Positions 61,109 to 64,000 of a stretch of 64,000 nt of DNA are shown here, piece by piece. Source of the DNA: Tritrichomonas musculus (lineage: Eukaryota > Parabasalia > Tritrichomonadida > Tritrichomonadidae); contig JAPFFF010000005.1 of assembly GCA_039105265.1 (NCBI GenBank), forward strand, positions 682,001 to 746,000, written 5' to 3'. Position 1 is the stretch's first letter; each line of letters begins with the position of its first letter. The notes beneath the pieces are model-generated. The model searched no databases. It was not told the origin of the DNA and saw nothing but the letters and a program-made list of their open reading frames with translations. Position numbers and translations under genes: made by a program.

Positions 61109-61525
61109 CTAGTATTGCATCTCAATGTATTCTGGAAATGGAGAATTTTCAAATATATAAGATAAACTTTTTATCTTTGTTTCCCTTTGAAATTCAAAAT
61201 GACTCATCCTTTCTTCAAACCAATTTGATGCCTCAGTCGCTAATCGATGATACATGGTCCCTTTCCCATAATATGATTTTGCTTTTTTGAAAATAGTTTT
61301 TATATCTTCTTCCCATGAATCGACCGTATCATATTTTTTAAGAACTAAATTTTTTTTAACTTCATATAGTGACATTGGTTTGTTCCTAACGTATTGGCTA
61401 TATTTCGGTGAATCAACTGGTTCTGGATTATCCATTAAAATAAAAGGGTCACAAATAGGCCATGAGATTAAATGTTCTGTAATTTTTAAACATTCCTTAG
61501 CTTGGTCTTGTGTTATCTTAGGCAT
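61109..61525 (-). CDS. Small bromodomain-like protein
   Basis: A 138-residue protein nearly filled by one bromodomain, the four-helix fold that reads acetyl-lysine. Seen: TEHLISWPICDPFILMDNPE (helix Z and ZA loop), then SPKYSQYVRNKPMSLYEVKK (YxxxIxxPMdL-like), the helix DSWEEDIKTIFKKAKSYYGK and the C-terminal helix HRLATEASNWFEERM. The usual acetyl-lysine-binding asparagine (YN before the BC loop) appears to be tyrosine (SYYGKG), so binding may be altered or lost. No other domain is present; single-bromodomain proteins of this size occur in trichomonads. The start is the ATG at 61525 (MPKITQDQAKE); the open frame upstream has no other ATG. Confidence 0.75.
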   Translation of the reverse strand: MPKITQDQAKECLKITEHLISWPICDPFILMDNPEPVDSPKYSQYVRNKPMSLYEVKKNLVLKKYDTVDSWEEDIKTIFKKAKSYYGKGTMYHRLATEASNWFEERMSHFEFQRETKIKSLSYIFENSPFPEYIEMQY

Positions 61526-62644
61526 CTTTTTTAGATCGTATTTCCAGATTGTTGTTAACGTCAAATTTTAACGTTAAAATTTATCATCAAATTTTTTCAC
61601 AATACTTTTTATCATCAAATTTATGATTTTCTATATATATAAAGTAATTTTTATATTTTTAGAATGCATAAAATTTTAGATCTCAGAAATAATTGTAATT
61701 TTTGAAAAAATTCCTGAGATAAGCTGATTTTTTTTTTTTTTTTTTTTTTAGGGAAATTTTACAAAGGTGAAATTTTTCATTTCTCTATAGAGAGTATGTA
61801 AAGCAAAATCAGGAATATTCATTATATAATCTATTATTTTATTTAAAGCAAAATCAGGAATATTCTATGTTTGCAGATTGTTGACAAATTTGTAAAATAA
61901 TATTATTGATAAATTACCCGTTTTTGAAAAAAAGAGGTAATAAATAGAAAAAGATGAAGAAAAAAGTATAGCCGATTCAAATCTAAATATTATTACAATG
62001 GAAGAATTAGTACTTTGATAATCTAAAAGATTATAATTTATTTATTTATTTAACTAAAATCTCTTTTAACAAAATCAAAAGGTATATTCAATTTAGCAAT
62101 TATAGACGTTATAATATTTTAAAAAGCATTTTTTCTTTAAAAAGAAATTATCAAATAGAAATTATATAATATACCAAACGAAAACGATATTTAGAATAGA
62201 AAATATTAGTTCGATTATGATGAAGATCGAACTTAATTTCTTCTTCTAATATTCAAATATTAATTCTCTGAGAATTTATATTGAAATATATAAATTTAAT
62301 GAAAGTTTGCTTTTCAATGAATGAAATTCATTGTTTTTACTTATTATGCAAAAATTTTACTTTTAAAACTTGCTAATAAATGAGACTTCTAAAATATATA
62401 ATAACTTATGAAAATCAACAAGCGAATCTGCTATATAATAAATTATTTATGCTTCACTATTTGTTATTTTATATTATGTTAAGATGAGCTACACTTCCTA
62501 AATTATTAAAAATAAATACCTGAGCTGTTTCACCATTGTTTCAAGTTTAACTTGATGAAATTGCAGTAGTAAATATAGCAATTACGTTTTATTGAACATT
62601 GGGAAAATATTGACAAATATTAAAAAAAAATTGTTCTTAATATT
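61526..62644. other. AT-rich spacer with 22-bp direct repeat
   Basis: No gene. TAAAGCAAAATCAGGAATAT plus TC occurs at 61799-61820 and 61844-61865, separated by 23 bp of similar AT sequence. A T run of over 20 lies near 61729-61750. Confidence 0.45.
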
Positions 62645-63238
62645 TCATTCAATTTCTTCATCTTCTCCTTCTTTATATAATTGATAACCGAATAATCGTG
62701 GTGTATATTTTTCAGGGTTTTGTTTTGGTATAATTTCATGATATTTTTGTAAAAAGATATGAACCCACGAATTACCAAAGCAAGCGCCATCAATAAAATA
62801 GCATTGCTCATTCTTAACATGATAAATATCATTACAGTTTGGACAAAACATTTTAACTGTAGAATTTCCAAAGTCGTTTGAATTGCCATATGGAATACAT
62901 AAAGTATTATGGCATAAGGTTCTTGGGCACATTTCAAAAAAAAATTCTTTATATTTTTTATACATAAGCTCAAGTCCCCGATTAGTTAAAAGGAAGCGCG
63001 CATGAAGCATTCCATATAAGGTTATTGCATAATCGTTAATATTCTGAGGCCAATTTTTAGGAATTAAATCGTCAGGTATATATTTTCCTCGAATCAAGTT
63101 TAAAGCTATTCCAAAAAAACTAACTTTTTGTCTTATTCCATAATAATTTTCAGTATTATTTAAATATTCGTCATCAATCCTAACAAAGTATTGTGAAAAT
63201 GGCTGAGAAAGAAACCAATCAATCCATGAAACGCTCAT
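62645..63238 (-). CDS. Casein kinase II regulatory (beta) subunit
   Basis: Regulatory subunit that dimerises through a zinc finger and holds two catalytic alpha subunits in the CK2 tetramer, tuning substrate choice. Seen: SWIDWFLSQPFSQYFVRIDD, the family's N-terminal signature (SWIxWFCxxxGNEFFCEVDE); LYGMLHARFLLTNRGLELM; and the zinc finger MCPRTLCHN then MFCPNCNDIYHVKN with all four cysteines. The finger is followed by DGACFGNSWVHIFLQKY and TPRLFGYQLYKE, matching the conserved DGAYFGTxFPHM and VPRLYGFKIH. The 197-residue length is near the usual 215; the acidic loop found in animal CK2-beta is less acidic here. The start ATG at 63238 gives the expected N-terminus. Confidence 0.95.
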   Translation of the reverse strand: MSVSWIDWFLSQPFSQYFVRIDDEYLNNTENYYGIRQKVSFFGIALNLIRGKYIPDDLIPKNWPQNINDYAITLYGMLHARFLLTNRGLELMYKKYKEFFFEMCPRTLCHNTLCIPYGNSNDFGNSTVKMFCPNCNDIYHVKNEQCYFIDGACFGNSWVHIFLQKYHEIIPKQNPEKYTPRLFGYQLYKEGEDEEIE

Positions 63239-63912
63239 ACAGAAAATAGATAAAATATCAAAACGCTAAAAAAAAAATGTCATAAATTTTAGGGGCCCCT
63301 TATCACAAGATTGATCAATTTTCAATAATTAGAATGAGAGTTTAAGATTTTACATATTAAATCCAAAATTTGGATAAAAAATCGTTTTATACAACCTCTT
63401 AAAAATGAAAACTATAGCATATAAAAACATATCATAAAATAAACCGATGCTAAATTATTTTCTCTAATATTTTTGTTTTATTTTATGTAAAATTGAAAAT
63501 ATTATTTGCATTGAAATGTTCATTACTCTTTAAAAATGTACTTTGATAATTATCAAGAAAAAGTATACCAATTTTTTTTCTGTCATAAATTATCGTATGT
63601 ATTGTAATTCTTAATTCCTTGCTTCTTGAAACCAAAAATGGAATCCAAGTAAGCATTTTGATTGCTATTGAATTGGTATACTTTGAACTTATAGATCACT
63701 AAAAAAAAATCTCTTTTTACTTGGGAGATGCACTTTTTAAACTTTTCTAATCCGAATATTAATTTTTAGCGATTTAAAGAGTAGAGTTTTTGAAAGTTTA
63801 GATTTAACAGGAAGCCGTTAATTTGTATAAAAACGAATACAAATTAAATGATTTATTTTTTATGCCTTTTAAAAATTGTATATGAAATCGATTTATGAGA
63901 GAATAAAATATG
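63239..63912. other. AT-rich spacer, no gene
   Basis: Only AT-rich sequence and a GCACTTTTTAAACTTTT phrase near 63731. It separates the CK2-beta gene from a gene entering from the right edge. Confidence 0.4.
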
Positions 63913-64000
63913 TTAAGTGAAAATCTGATTATTTTCTTTTTTATTTACATCCAAAATATCTTCATCATCTTCTAGTCCCCGTTCAACAAGGCCGTCGTCG
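63913..64000 (-). CDS. C-terminal end of an unknown protein (runs off window)
   Basis: The last 88 bases read on the minus strand as an open frame ending DDGLVERGLEDDEDILDVNK, then KENNQIFT and TAA at 63913-63915. Base composition rises sharply in GC at the edge, as in coding sequence here. The tail is too short and acidic to identify. Confidence 0.5.
   Translation of the reverse strand, partial: DDGLVERGLEDDEDILDVNKKENNQIFT

Noticed and set aside
1-64000. CRISPR arrays, prophage, operons, tRNA or rRNA genes
   Set aside because: No regularly spaced short repeats with unique spacers, no tRNA or rRNA signature seen, and the content is eukaryotic; the tandem repeats present are coding minisatellites.

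Overview
The window looks like nuclear DNA of a parabasalid protist (a trichomonad, perhaps Tritrichomonas-like). The assignment is inferred from gene content and layout; no rRNA or tRNA gene was seen to confirm it. Supporting points are: very large uninterrupted genes, no visible introns, AT-rich spacers, initiator-like TCAYT sites and short leaders before several ATGs, TAAA overlapping several stop codons, and typical trichomonad families (TKL-type kinases, Sel1-repeat proteins, BspA-like leucine-rich repeats, Pmp-like beta-helix surface proteins, multi-GAF phosphodiesterase). TAA, TAG and TGA all serve as stops.

Layout. 1.4-10.6 kb: two minus-strand ubiquitin ligases, an RBR/Ariadne-type with a 24-bp Asn/Ser minisatellite and a UBR-type N-recognin, separated by a 905-bp transposon with a 9-bp target duplication. 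11-24.3 kb: a kinase/Sel1 neighbourhood holding a pseudokinase-kinase tandem protein, a pure Sel1 protein, a decayed kinase and a 1603-residue kinase-Sel1 fusion. Within it lies a 2.6-kb foldback transposon that itself received a 1029-bp element. 24.3-30.3 kb: a graveyard with an inverted-repeat element, a duplicated piece of the kinase-Sel1 gene joined to a decayed RCC1-GTPase-GTPase gene, a decayed F5/8 type C (discoidin) gene and a decayed nucleotidyl cyclase fragment. 31-36 kb: a small unknown protein and a four-GAF cyclic nucleotide phosphodiesterase. 38-47.4 kb: a large type I membrane protein with a repetitive cytoplasmic tail, a BspA relic, a HAD phosphatase and a possible virus-like fossil. 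48-59.6 kb: one 11.5-kb surface gene built from three almost identical 3,324-bp units. 61-64 kb: a small bromodomain protein, a casein kinase II beta subunit and the end of another gene.

Two themes stand out. Signalling modules recur as separate genes and as fusions (kinase, Sel1, RCC1, GTPase, GAF/PDE, cyclase), and surface-protein genes (type I membrane protein, BspA, Pmp-like) cluster in the right half. No operon-like organisation is expected or seen. The most unusual items are the nested foldback transposon whose sister arm preserves the empty site, the RCC1-double GTPase relic, the JAK-like kinase tandem and the homogenised beta-helix gene. All statements rest on reading the sequence; no database search was possible.
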